Below, one piece after another: positions 35,335 to 44,480 of a DNA stretch of 48,536 nucleotides. The stretch's first letter is position 1; each line of letters starts with the position of its first letter. The notes beneath the pieces are model-generated. The model worked only from the letters and a program-made list of their open reading frames with translations, was not told the DNA's origin and made no database searches. The DNA comes from Cyanobacteriota bacterium (GTDB taxonomy: Bacteria; Cyanobacteriota; Cyanobacteriia; PCC-6307; Cyanobiaceae): NCBI GenBank assembly GCA_026389265.1, contig JAPLIE010000099.1:1-48536 (forward strand). Reading direction: 5' to 3'. A program made the translations under genes and the position numbers.

Positions 35335-36499
35335 GACGCAGCGGAGCAGATGCGGAAGGCACCGGACCGGGAGCTGGCGCGCCCACGGACGCCACGGGCA
35401 GGGCCTCCGCCACCACCAGCCGCCGGTAGAAGGGCACCTGATCCCGGTGGTGAAGAGCCGCAGCCAAGCCATCGAGGGCCCGCCAGCGCCCCGCTGTCGC
35501 CAGGCTGGTGTCACGCTCCGCCAGCCGATTCCAGAGCACCAGTCGGGCCCCCGGGGTCGCCCGCCGATGGAGCCGATCCAGCAGCCTCCCCGCCACCTGA
35601 GCCTCGACGTACTCGAGCACATTGCTGAGGTTGCAACCATCGATCCGGGTGTCGTTGTCGCCGCCGTCCTGGCCGGGCTCGTGCGTGTCAAGCCACTCCT
35701 CCAGTGAGAGGAGCCGCCAGCTGAGCTGATCGAGGCGGGAGCGGATCACCGAAAAACTCTCCGGCCGCAGGGCCAGGGGCAGGACGTCGCCGTAGCGCCC
35801 GAGCAGGATCCAGTGCAGGTAGGGATTGCGGAGCGGATCGGCCGCCACCATCACCCGCCGCACCTGGGCGAGCAGCTGCTCCGCCTGGGAGTCGTGGCCA
35901 TAGCGCACGAAGCTCGGATCGGTGCCGAGGGTGCCGAGGGAAGCGCGACTGAAGAACAGCCGGAACAGCAGCCGCCAGCGCCCGCCATCCCAGCTCGTGT
36001 CGTACCAGCGCTGGCGCTCGGCGGGGTTGCGGGGCAACAGCAACTCGGAGCGGCGGCGCGCCCCATGCACGAGGGGCAGCACCAGGCGACGGAACAGGGC
36101 CAGATAGCGCTCGAAGCGGGCCACCGGCAGCACGCCCCAAGCCAGCCAGGCCGGATCGGACTCCCAGAAAGCGCGGGCGGAAGGGGAAAGGTCGCTCCGG
36201 CAGCGGGTGTAGCAATCCTGGCGCCGCGCCGCCGGGCCCGCCTGGGCGCCCAGCAACACCAGCATCTCCGGGTGGCTGAGCCGGCGGAAGGCCGCCACCT
36301 TGAGCTCCAGAGCGGCGATCTGGGGCGGACTGCGATCGATCGCGATCACCCGCACCCCCGGCCGCAGCAGCAGGGCGAGGCTGTTCTCGCCGCCGGAGGC
36401 GATCGAGAGCAGCGTGGAGCCCGGCCGGGGATCCAGACCCGCCAGCAAGACGTCGGCATCCTCCCAGCACTGGCCGTAGCGTATTCGCCGTTCGTTCAC
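35327..36499 (-). CDS. DUF3419 (BtaA-like) aminocarboxypropyl transferase family protein
   Basis: From the GTG at 36499 this is a 390-residue protein with RIRYGQCWEDADVLLAGLDP, LLSIASGGENSLALLL (SAM-binding Gly loop) and VIAIDRSPPQIAALELKVAAFR, and later IDGCNLSNVLEYV and RLVLWNRLAE. These match DUF3419/BtaA-like proteins; BtaA moves the 3-amino-3-carboxypropyl group from SAM onto diacylglycerol in betaine-lipid synthesis. The GTG overlaps a TGA in the upstream gene's repaired frame (GTGA at 36496-36499), which supports it over an ATG at 36538. No membrane helix is obvious. Its neighbours (UbiA-like, PPDK-like) suggest it acts on a lipid other than the ordinary betaine lipid; no BtaB methyltransferase is nearby. 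Confidence 0.8.
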   Translation of the reverse strand: MNERRIRYGQCWEDADVLLAGLDPRPGSTLLSIASGGENSLALLLRPGVRVIAIDRSPPQIAALELKVAAFRRLSHPEMLVLLGAQAGPAARRQDCYTRCRSDLSPSARAFWESDPAWLAWGVLPVARFERYLALFRRLVLPLVHGARRRSELLLPRNPAERQRWYDTSWDGGRWRLLFRLFFSRASLGTLGTDPSFVRYGHDSQAEQLLAQVRRVMVAADPLRNPYLHWILLGRYGDVLPLALRPESFSVIRSRLDQLSWRLLSLEEWLDTHEPGQDGGDNDTRIDGCNLSNVLEYVEAQVAGRLLDRLHRRATPGARLVLWNRLAERDTSLATAGRWRALDGLAAALHHRDQVPFYRRLVVAEALPVASVGAPAPGPVPSASAPLRHG

Positions 36500-39400
36500 G
36501 ACAACCCCGGCCGCCGAGAGCGAGCGACTCGGCCCCATCCGAGGGGGCACCCGAGGAGATCGAGGCACTCGCGGTTTCCGCTCCGTGCGGCGCGGCGGCC
36601 AGGCAGCGCACCGCACCGCTGCGGCCATCCATCTCAACCCAGTCTCCCTCGGCCAGGCCGGCGGTGATGCCCCCCAGATCCGTAACCATCGGCAGCCCGA
36701 GTTCGCGCGCCACGATCGCCACGTGAGAAAGCACGCTGCCCCGTTCCACCAGCAGGCCGGCGGCATGGGGGAAGAGCAGCACCCAGCCGGGATCGGTGGA
36801 GGCGGCCACCAGGATCGGTCTATCGCTGCCACGCTGCCGCGGCGTATCAAGCCAGCGGCGGGGATCCGCCACCAACGACACGCGGGCCCGCACCAGGCCG
36901 GGCGCGCAGCCTGTCCCCTGCCAGTCCTGCGCAGGGGAGGCAGCGGGATCCGCCATGCCCTCGCCGGTCTCCGCAGGCGGCTCCGGGGCAGCCAACAGGG
37001 CGGCGGTGGCCAGGGCCGGCAGACCACGGGTCTCCAGGCGGCGCGGCAGGGGGCGCTGCTGCCGCTGGCGCTGCCAGGCCGTCCGGCGCACGTCCACCAG
37101 ACCCCGCAGATCGGCGCCACTGCCGTTGCCCTCCACCACGCCCAGCACCTCCTCCACCTCCAGGAACACCACGTCCTCCGGCTGATCGAGCAGCCCCACC
37201 CCGGCCAGGCGCCTGCCCAGTTCGAGCAGGAGGCGCCGCGCTAGGCCGAAGACGCGGGTGCGCTCAAAGCGCAGGTTCTCGCGGTTGCTCACCAGCGCCC
37301 GGGTCCGGCGCTGCAGCCAGCGCAGCAGCAGTCGCCGCAGCGGCTGGCCGGGAAGCTCGGGCCCCGCTGAGCCCGCCGGGGGCCACGGGAGCCGTTCAGG
37401 CTCCGCAGGTCTACCGGGGGGAGGGGAGGGGTGCTGCAACCGCTCCGCCATCGCGCCGATCGAGCGCAGCAGGGGCAAAGGATCCTCCCGCAGGGTGAGG
37501 GTCTCGAGCTTGAGCTCCTCAAGGCAGCGATCGCCGAAGTCGTCGAGGTAGCGCTCCAGCTCCACCTGCAGCACCGGACAGGACGCCACGGCCCTCCGCA
37601 AGGTGGACGGCTCACCCCGCTGCAGGGTGTCCACGAGATCGGGCCGCTGCTCCAGCAGGGCGGCCATGGCGCGGATGCGGCGGGGCGGTTCGGCGCTGAT
37701 CACGCTGGCGTCGCCGGCGATCCAGTCGTGGAGGGAGCCGGCTTGGGCGGGGCACCAGCGCTGGGAAAGGCCCCGCAGCAGCCCGTAGACGATCATCGCG
37801 TAAAAGTCGTTGATCAGCGGCGCATCCCAGTGGTTGAGCAGCTCCGCCTCGATGCGGCGGTAGTGGTGCACCAGCTCATCGGGGCGCGCATCGGCGAGGG
37901 CGGCCAGCTGGGAGGGGTTGAGCAGCACCCGGTTGAGCCGCCGGCGGAAGGCACGGCTGCGACTGCCAAGGCTGAGGGCATTGGCCACCAGCCCGGCCAG
38001 GGAGCGCCCCAGGTGCAGAGCCTCCAGCCAGCGGGGCGCCGGATCCGCCGCCGCCTCGCGGCGCTGCTGCCGCCGGATCTGCTCCATCCGCTCCTCGGGC
38101 AGCCCGTGCTTCACCCCGAGCATCTGCTCGAGGAAGCGGGAATTGAGCCGGTAGCCCGGCAGCAGCGCCAGCACCCGATACCAGTTGAGCAGGTTGTAGT
38201 AGATGCGGCCCTCCAGGAAGCCGATCATCCCGCCGAAGACCGCCCGGTTGCGGCGGATCGTGGCCTCCGGCACGCCCATGAAGCGGCAGAACTGGGCGTA
38301 CACCTCGCTGTAGGCCTTGCGAGCGAAGAAGAAGGTGAGGGGCGTGGTCACACCGCCATAGCTCTCCACGATGTTGCTGTTGTCCCACAGGGCCAGGCGC
38401 CCATCGGGATCGTCGAGGCCCCGCAGGGTGGTGATCGGCCGCGACTGCAACACCCACAGCCCGCCGCCCTCCAGCAGGGCCCACTCCACGTCCTGGGGCA
38501 CGCCGAAGTGGTGGCCGAGCTGGCGGACCAGGCTGGCGATCCGCCGTGCCTCCGCCTCCGGCAGGGATGGGGTGGAAAGGCGGGGCGCCTGAACCGGGTT
38601 CGTCGCTGCAACGGTTCCAGCAACCGAAGCCGAAGTGAGAGATGTAGCCGAAACCGGAGCAACAACGGAAGTAGCAACGCCTGTGGCAGCCGGCACCGGA
38701 ACGAACGCCGAAGCGGCAGCGTTCACGGGCGCGGAGACTTGGAAACCTGAATCCGAAGGGGAGACTGCAGGCTCTGGACGAGGAGAAGCAGAGCCTGGGG
38801 CGTGCTCCAGTAACGCTCCCTCCCGATCGAACAGCCAGGCTTCCCCCTCCAGCTCACCGGCCACCAGGGCGGCGGCCACCCCCGGCACGGCCTGCACCAA
38901 GGTCACGCCGCGGCGGCCACTCACCGGATCGGCCGAAAAGGCCACCCCGGCGAATCGTGGGGAGAGCATCGGCTGGATTAGCACCGCGGGAGCCAACCCA
39001 CCGCCATCGGCTCCATCCGACTCGGGTAGACCCCGCTCCCGCCGGTAGGTGGCCAAGCCCGACCCGAAGGCCGAATGCCACACGGTCACGATCGCCGCCT
39101 CCAGCTCCGCCAGGGGCACCTCCAGCTGAGTGGCGAACTGGCCGGCGTAGCTGGCCGCAGCGCCATCCTCGGAGCGTCCGGAGGAGCGCACCGCCCAGCG
39201 CCCTGCCCTCCAGCCGGCACCGCCGGAACCAGCGAGCGCCTGAGCGGCCAAACCCTCCAGAACGCCAAGCGCCCCCACCAGCTCCCGCCCCACCGCCGGA
39301 TCCAGCCGCTGCGGCAGCTCCGCCGGCCCTGGCCGGGACCGTTCAAAGGCCGAGGGAAGCAGCACCAGGGAGGGCAGCACGGGAAAACCGGCCTGGGCCA

Positions 39401-39515
39401 GCCGCAGCAGGGTGGCGGCCTTGCCCCCCAGCTCCGGCAGTCGCTCCGGATCGACCGGCTCCCCCTCCATTAACCACACGGCATGGAGCAGGGAGGGCAG
39501 GGGCGCCAGCGTCAT
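36496..39515 (-). CDS. PPDK/rifampin-phosphotransferase-like enzyme, frameshift at 3' end
   Basis: The ~1006-residue protein has an ATP-grasp domain (LGGKAATLLRLAQAGFPV; WAVRSSGRSEDGAAASYAGQ), a second ATP-grasp part ending DVEWALLEGGGLWVLQSRPI, a helical middle with NRENLRFERTRVFGLARRLL, and a swivelling phosphohistidine domain RGSVLSHVAIVARELGLPMV with His931. It lacks the PEP-binding TIM barrel, so it resembles rifampin phosphotransferase more than PEP synthase; it may phosphorylate an unknown acceptor. A Pro/Ala/Val/Ser-rich insertion occupies residues ~238-312. As printed, the frame fails to stop and runs ~800 nt into the next gene; one extra C in CCCC (36505-36508) would give a TGA at 36496-36498 overlapping the DUF3419 GTG. 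The ATG at 39515 overlaps the UbiA-like stop (ATGA). Confidence 0.8.
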
Positions 39516-40558
39516 CTGAGCCCCCCCAGCAGGGCCGGCAACCAGCCCAGCGAGAGATAGGTGGCAAGGGTCCAAAGCGCGGTGGGCAGCTCCAAAGGTT
39601 CTGGCCGTGACGACTGGGCCCTGGCGGCGGCCTTGATGGCCTCGCCGGCAGCCCCTGTGGCCTCGCTGGCGATCACAGCAGCCCCATTGGCCATCTCCGC
39701 GGGTCTTTGAATAATCAAGGGAGATCTCCGCCCGGCCCGCCCGACCGGCCGGAACCGCAGCACGATCCAGGCCAGCGAGGGAGCCAACAGCAGCAGCACC
39801 AGCGGCACAGCACGGATCTGCTGCGCGGCCACCAGGGAAAGCGGCAGGGAGAGCAGCAGCACCACCAGCCAGCGCCCCTGGGCCGGCCCCAGGCCCCAGA
39901 GGGCGCTCCAGGTTTCCACCCCCGGCTCCTCCTGGTCGGGGAAACGGATCTTGCGGGCGAATTCGATCGCCAGGCCGTTGAGATAGCAGAGCGCCAAGAG
40001 GGGGAGCAGGGCGGCTCCGGGCAGGGTGCCACCGCCCGGCAGCACCGCCATCGCCAGGGCGAGCAGGGCGATCAGGGGCACGATCACCATGTGGCTGAAC
40101 GTATAAAGCAGGGGCCGGGCCCGCAACCAGGCCGGCACCAGGAACTCCACCCCCATCAGGGCGAACCAGCCCCAGGTGAGCACCAGCAGCCACCAGGCAT
40201 CCGGCGCGACGCGCCACACCAGCAGCCCCTGCAGCACAGCCGTGGCCAGGGCCACCAGGGCCAGCTCCTGCAGGCTCACCAGGCCCCGCGGCACCGGCCG
40301 GTAGGGGCGGCAACGCTGATCGTCATGGCGATCCTTGAACTCATCGGCGATCCGCATCAGCAGGAAGAAGGCGCCGCTGCAGAGAATGGCGCTCAACAGC
40401 ACCGGCAAGGAAGGGGAGCCCCCCACCAGCCGGGCGCCGTAGAGGGCCGCCGCACCGCAGAACACCGTGATCAGGGGGCCATGGCGCCGCAGCGGAAAGC
40501 GCTCGGCCTGGTAGATCCACAGCCGCCGCGGCAGGGGCAGGTGCGCTTCAGCCAGCAT
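39512..40558 (-). CDS. UbiA-like prenyltransferase
   Basis: This 348-residue membrane protein has about eight helices and two Asp-rich motifs of the UbiA superfamily: RIADEFKDRHDDQRCRPYRP in the first loop and FARKIRFPDQEEPGVETWSA in the second. It should attach an isoprenoid chain to an acceptor at the membrane. The charge pattern after the first Asp motif (YRPVPRGLVSLQEL) is typical. A loop of ~50 residues (around 39610-39720, Ala/Glu-rich, with GCAGCCCC repeated 30 bp apart) precedes the last helix. Overlaps with both neighbours (11 nt upstream, 4 nt downstream) tie it to the cluster. The acceptor and chain length are not predictable. Confidence 0.8.
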   Translation of the reverse strand: MLAEAHLPLPRRLWIYQAERFPLRRHGPLITVFCGAAALYGARLVGGSPSLPVLLSAILCSGAFFLLMRIADEFKDRHDDQRCRPYRPVPRGLVSLQELALVALATAVLQGLLVWRVAPDAWWLLVLTWGWFALMGVEFLVPAWLRARPLLYTFSHMVIVPLIALLALAMAVLPGGGTLPGAALLPLLALCYLNGLAIEFARKIRFPDQEEPGVETWSALWGLGPAQGRWLVVLLLSLPLSLVAAQQIRAVPLVLLLLAPSLAWIVLRFRPVGRAGRRSPLIIQRPAEMANGAAVIASEATGAAGEAIKAAARAQSSRPEPLELPTALWTLATYLSLGWLPALLGGLR

Positions 40559-41063
40559 CGGAGGCCCTCCCGGAGTTCGCGACCGGTGCGGCGGTCAGCA
40601 GGGCGCGGGCCTCCTCCAGGGCAGCCGTCGCCTGGACCTCACTCCAGCCACTCCAGAGCAGATCACGGCGGACGCCCTCCTCGCTCGCCCCCTGGCTCAA
40701 CTTGCCACTCGCGTACTTCACCAGCAGATGCGACACCGACTTCTCGCCCCCGGGCCCAGAAAGCTCCACGCGGGATGGCGCTGCACCTGGGGCGGTTCCC
40801 ACTCCGGGCTTGACCCGCAGGGAGGGCACCAGCACCTGCAGCAAGGCCCCGAACAGCATGGCCACCCCCGCCCAGAAGAAGCCGCCAATGCCGAGGGTGC
40901 AGATCGTCGAAATGATGATCATCTGCAGGGCGTCGGCGAAGGAGCCGCACATCACGGTCAGCAGCACCAGCATCGGCAGCACGCCGATCAGCAACGACCG
41001 CATCGAGAAGCGCGCATCGAGCCCGAAGAATGATCGGGAGCCGGTGGGAGGAGGAGAGTTCAT
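40548..41063 (-). CDS. small membrane protein with C-terminal helical domain
   Basis: No named family was recognised for this 171-residue protein. It has two hydrophobic helices (LLIGVLPMLVLLTVMCGSF and MIIISTICTLGIGGFFWAGV ... GALLQVL), a Pro/Gly/Ala-rich link, then a small helical domain (KYASGKLSQGASEEGVRRDL, LLWSGWSEVQATAALEEA) similar to short UBA-like helices seen in other bacterial membrane proteins. The ATG at 41063 is preferred to the GTG one codon earlier. It overlaps the UbiA-like gene by 11 nt, so it is probably a partner or assembly protein of that enzyme. Confidence 0.65.
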   Translation of the reverse strand: MNSPPPTGSRSFFGLDARFSMRSLLIGVLPMLVLLTVMCGSFADALQMIIISTICTLGIGGFFWAGVAMLFGALLQVLVPSLRVKPGVGTAPGAAPSRVELSGPGGEKSVSHLLVKYASGKLSQGASEEGVRRDLLWSGWSEVQATAALEEARALLTAAPVANSGRASDAG

Positions 41064-41188
41064 CACGGCAGAAAACCTGGATGCAGAGCGGGAGGGAGCG
41101 ACGAATCAGAGAAGAGTTCAGAAACACAGTCAGTGACGGATTCGCAGAGTCATGCCGACGCGTTCAGCGAGGGTGTCAAAGCTGGCGG

Positions 41189-42250
41189 TCAGAGCCGGTT
41201 GTCGAGCACGATCTCCCAGTAGCGAATCGTGGCCAGCACCAGCGCCATGTAGCAGGGAATGGCGAAGGCAATCTCAATCGGCGCCTGCAGCAGCGGGATC
41301 GTGAAGCCCGAGAAATTGGCCACGGCACTGGGGCCGTACACCCGCAGACCGGCGGCATAGAGGCCGTATTCGATCGGTAGGGCGATGGCGGTGGCCACCA
41401 GCACGGCCATCACCATGCGGAAGGCCACAGGCTGGAGCAGGAAGAACCGGTTCACCGCCAGGGCGGTGAGGGCGATCACCAGCACCCACGCCCCCGTCAT
41501 CACCAGGTTGATGTCGCGGTAGAGGGTGCCCCAGGCGGGGAAGCCACGGTTGAGCACCATCGGCTCCACCATCAGCTCAAACAGGAGCACCGCCAGGGTG
41601 GTGAGCAGCAGCCCCCGCCCCCAGCGGATCCGCCGCACCGGAATCAGCAGGGCGTCGTCGAGCACAAGGCTCCAGTAGCGGTAGAAGCCGATCACCAGGG
41701 CGGCGAACACAGGCACGTAGTAGACGATCGCTAGCGGTACGCCGTTCACGAAGCCCCCGATGGCGGCCTCCTGCACCTCGGGGGCATAGCTGCGGATCCC
41801 TGAGGCCACCAGCACGGTTTCCAGCGGCACCGTGATGGCGGTGATCAGCGCCAGGATCAGCAGAAAGCGCGGCAGGGCCCGCCAGCGGGGCAGCAGGCGG
41901 TCCACCAGCTCCACCACCACCAGGAAGAGCACCGTCCAGCCGAGGGTGAGCACCCAGCTCACATCGCGATAGAGATAAGCCCAGCGGCCGAGGTGGGCGT
42001 TGTTCCACATCGGCGCCGTGAACAATTCGAAGAACACCACCCCCAGGGCCATTAGGGCGAAGCGGGCCGGCAGGCGATCCCGCATCCGGCTGAGCCAGGC
42101 CAGGGCCGCCACCACCAGCACCAGACCCACCAGCAGCACCCGCAGCGAAGCCGGCGTGAGGGTCTTGTCCACGCCGCAGCTGCCGCTGAGCAAAGGATTG
42201 AAGGGGATCGCGGCCATGGGAGGCCCAAAACCCAGAAGCATCCCGCTCAT
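41189..42250 (-). CDS. internally duplicated polytopic membrane protein
   Basis: This 353-residue protein has about ten helices and no family that I can name with confidence. Its two halves repeat: FFELFTAPMWNNAHLGRWAY plus LYRDVSWVLTLGW in the first matches LFELMVEPMVLNRGFPAWGT plus LYRDINLVMTGAW in the second, and each half ends with a YRYWSLVLDD / IRYWEIVLDN segment. The repeated Glu, Pro-Met, Leu-Tyr-Arg-Asp and Tyr-Trp residues may line a shared active site or channel. The ATG at 42250 overlaps the radical SAM stop (ATGA at 42247-42250). The pattern recalls small carotenoid-cyclase-like membrane repeats, but I do not assign it. Confidence 0.7.
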   Translation of the reverse strand: MSGMLLGFGPPMAAIPFNPLLSGSCGVDKTLTPASLRVLLVGLVLVVAALAWLSRMRDRLPARFALMALGVVFFELFTAPMWNNAHLGRWAYLYRDVSWVLTLGWTVLFLVVVELVDRLLPRWRALPRFLLILALITAITVPLETVLVASGIRSYAPEVQEAAIGGFVNGVPLAIVYYVPVFAALVIGFYRYWSLVLDDALLIPVRRIRWGRGLLLTTLAVLLFELMVEPMVLNRGFPAWGTLYRDINLVMTGAWVLVIALTALAVNRFFLLQPVAFRMVMAVLVATAIALPIEYGLYAAGLRVYGPSAVANFSGFTIPLLQAPIEIAFAIPCYMALVLATIRYWEIVLDNRL

Positions 42251-43503
42251 CGCGCACCTCCCGGGCTGAGCGGAGCGGCGGCCGGACCCGGCGGCGCACC
42301 TTGATTCACAAGGGCCGGCACCGGTCGGGCGCGGCCGGTCACCACGGTGGGCAGCTCCCGGCTGGCGGCATCCTTCACCTTGCAGCCGCCCCATTTGGCC
42401 TGGCGGAAATCGGGGTCAGTGCTGAGCCGCTCCCAGGCCTTCCAGAGCGGTTCCTGGAGCACGTTGCCGAAGATGGCGTGGTTGAAATCGCACGACATCA
42501 GATCGCCGTAGGGCGAGAGGTAGAGGTAGCTGGTGCCGCAGCTGCAGCCCACGCTGCGGTGGCTGCTGATGTAGGCCGAGAACACCACGCCGGGGTAGCG
42601 GGGATCGTGGTTCCAGCGGTCCGCCGAGGTGATCATCCGCTCCACCCAGGCGCCGTTATCCACCAGATCCTCACGGTGCTCGAGCCGACCGGTCGGCAGG
42701 GCGTCGAACACCAGCAGTTCATGGGCGCCCACCCGCCGGGCCAGCTCCACCATCCGCTCCAGTTCACCAGCAGCGAAGCTCTCCGGCGTGAGCGTGGCGG
42801 AGATGCCCACCGAAAGGCCCTGCCGCCGCGCCACCGCCAGACCAGCCAGGGCCCGCCCGAACAGACCCGGCGTACCGCGCAGATCGTCGTGCCGTTCGGC
42901 ATCGGCGGCATCGAGGCTCACGTACACGCTGTCGAGGCCGGCGCGGCGCAGGCCGAACGCCCGATTGGCCAGGTGCCAGCCATTGGTGAACAACACCACG
43001 GTTGAGAGGCTTTTATCCACCGAGGCCACGATCGCCTCCAGCTCGGGATGGAGCAGGGGCTCGCCACCCACCAGGTTCACAATCGACACCCCCAGGGCCT
43101 GGGCGTCGCGGATCACCCCGGCCCACTCGCTGCTGGTGAGCACGTGGCGACCCGGGGATTCCACCCCCTCGAAGAAGCTGCAGTGGCCGCATCGGGCGTT
43201 GCAGCCGTCATTCACCGCCACGCTCATCAGGTTGGGGATGTTGCTGTTCTGGACGGCGCGGTAGAGGGTGCGGGCGATGAAGTGGGCCGCCGGCGGACTG
43301 AAGAGGGCCGGGGTGGAGAGGGAATACACGGGATAGCCATCGCGGTGATGGATCACCTTGTTGTGGTTGAGGTAGATGCGGTAGAGCACATCCACGAAGT
43401 CGGTGCCGTAGCCGAGCGCCCGGGCCACCAGGAAGGTCTGGAGGCGTAGACGACGACCAGCCGCCAAACCCCTGCGCAGGAGGCTTCGAACCACGATCCG
43501 CAC
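42247..43503 (-). CDS. radical SAM/SPASM-type enzyme heading a membrane-pathway cluster
   Basis: This 418-residue protein has an N-terminal basic helical part (~90 residues), the radical SAM cluster motif DGCNARCGHCSF (C101, C105, C108), the GGEP motif (VNLVGGEPLLHPEL), a SAM-binding VSLDAADAERHD segment and a C-terminal Cys-containing stretch (VGCSCGTSYLYLSPYGDLMS followed by CDF) like a short SPASM/twitch region. It uses SAM and a 4Fe-4S cluster for a radical reaction; the substrate is unknown, and no peptide precursor gene is adjacent. The start is GTG at 43503. It is first in the co-directional set that continues through the UbiA-like and DUF3419 genes. The last ~30 residues are Pro/Ala-rich. 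Confidence 0.85.
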   Translation of the reverse strand: MRIVVRSLLRRGLAAGRRLRLQTFLVARALGYGTDFVDVLYRIYLNHNKVIHHRDGYPVYSLSTPALFSPPAAHFIARTLYRAVQNSNIPNLMSVAVNDGCNARCGHCSFFEGVESPGRHVLTSSEWAGVIRDAQALGVSIVNLVGGEPLLHPELEAIVASVDKSLSTVVLFTNGWHLANRAFGLRRAGLDSVYVSLDAADAERHDDLRGTPGLFGRALAGLAVARRQGLSVGISATLTPESFAAGELERMVELARRVGAHELLVFDALPTGRLEHREDLVDNGAWVERMITSADRWNHDPRYPGVVFSAYISSHRSVGCSCGTSYLYLSPYGDLMSCDFNHAIFGNVLQEPLWKAWERLSTDPDFRQAKWGGCKVKDAASRELPTVVTGRARPVPALVNQGAPPGPAAAPLSPGGAR

Positions 43504-43622
43504 TTGAACACCCGCTCACCATGGCCAAACCACCGCGGGACCTAGGTTTCCCCCACCGTTCTCTTCAACTTTCACTCAAGAACCGGGCCGCCAATCGCTC
43601 GTGCAACAACCGATGGCGCCCC

Positions 43623-44111
43623 TCAGCGGTAGTTCTCGAACTGCAGCGGCACCTCCACGTCCTGGGCCTTGAGCAGCTGGATCGCCTGCTGGAGGTCGTC
43701 CTTGCTTTTGCCGGTGATGCGCAGGCTGTCGCCCTGGATCGCCACGGTCACCTTCTTGAGCTCGTCGCGCACGGTTTTGGAGAGCTGCTTGGCCAGTTCC
43801 TGGCTGAGCCCCTTGCGCAGCAACACCTGCTGCTTCACCTTGTTGCCCCCCACTGCCTCGGCGGGCTGGAAATCGAAGATCTTGAGCGAGAGATCCCGCT
43901 TGGTGGCCTTCTGACGCAGCACATCCGCCACCGCATCGAGGGTCATGTCGCTGGCGGTGGTGATCGTGAGGCTGCCCTCCTCCAGCTCGATCTCGGTGCC
44001 CGAGTCCTTGAGGTCGTAGCGCTGGCCTACATCGCGGCGCACCTGATCGAGGGTGTTCACCAGCTCCTGGCGATCGAAATCGCTCACCACATCGAAGGAA
44101 AAGGAAGACAT
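43623..44111 (-). CDS. yajQ: YajQ family nucleotide-binding protein
   Basis: This 162-residue protein has the whole YajQ/UPF0234 fold: MSSFSFDVVSDFDRQELVNT at the start, YDLKDSGTEIELEEGSLTIT, KVKQQVLLRKGLSQELAKQL and VTVAIQGDSLRITGKSKDDLQ, ending VPLQFENYR. Members bind nucleotides, and in some proteobacteria cyclic di-GMP; a role in cyanobacteria is not established. The ATG at 44111 is fixed by the conserved N-terminus. It lies 119 bp downstream-facing from the radical SAM start on the same strand and may have its own promoter in 44112-44254. Confidence 0.93.
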   Translation of the reverse strand: MSSFSFDVVSDFDRQELVNTLDQVRRDVGQRYDLKDSGTEIELEEGSLTITTASDMTLDAVADVLRQKATKRDLSLKIFDFQPAEAVGGNKVKQQVLLRKGLSQELAKQLSKTVRDELKKVTVAIQGDSLRITGKSKDDLQQAIQLLKAQDVEVPLQFENYR

Positions 44112-44254
44112 TGCGCTAAGGGCTGATCCACTGCCCGGCAGCCTATGCGCCTTGACTCCGCCCCGCTCAGAGGGAGCCAGGCACCGGCCAGACCCTGGCC
44201 CTCGCCGCTGGCGCCCAGGCGTCCGAGGCTCACGGGCGAGCGCAAGAAAAACCG

Positions 44255-44480
44255 GTGCGCTTTGAGCTGCTGCGTTCAGCCCGGCCGGAAGAGAGCCGTC
44301 AACTGGAGGCCCAGTTCGCCACCCTGCCCACGCTCGCCATCCCGGCAGAGCTGTGGCAGCGGGCGATCGTCCTGGGCCAGGCCTGCCGCCCGATCGGCCG
44401 CAGCGTCGTGAGCCTCGACCTCCTGGTGGCCGCCGTGGCTCTGCACCACAACGCGGTGCTATGGCCCTGGAGCATGCGCA
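44255..44480 (+). pseudogene. truncated PIN-domain (VapC-like) toxin remnant
   Basis: About 75 residues (RFELLRSARPEESRQLEAQF ... LWQRAIVLGQACRPIGRSVVSLDLLVAAVALHHNAVLWPWS) match the C-terminal half of VapC-type PIN ribonucleases, including the Asp in SLDLLVAA and the LG-x-x-x-R-x-x-G segment. The N-terminal strand with the first catalytic Asp is absent, and no antitoxin is adjacent. After WPWS the frame continues to 44707 without resembling the family. I read it as a decayed toxin gene. Upstream sequence to 44111 shows no start of the domain. Confidence 0.65.

Noticed and set aside
35688-36495. A 1541-codon open frame that would fuse the PPDK-like enzyme to ~270 extra residues
   Set aside because: The extra part is antisense-like out-of-frame translation of the DUF3419 gene (Pro/Arg/Ala-rich, no family features); a one-base frameshift at 36505-36508 explains it.
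36496-39515. PEP synthase or PPDK assignment
   Set aside because: The C-terminal PEP/pyruvate-binding barrel is absent, so only ATP-grasp plus phosphohistidine chemistry can be supported.
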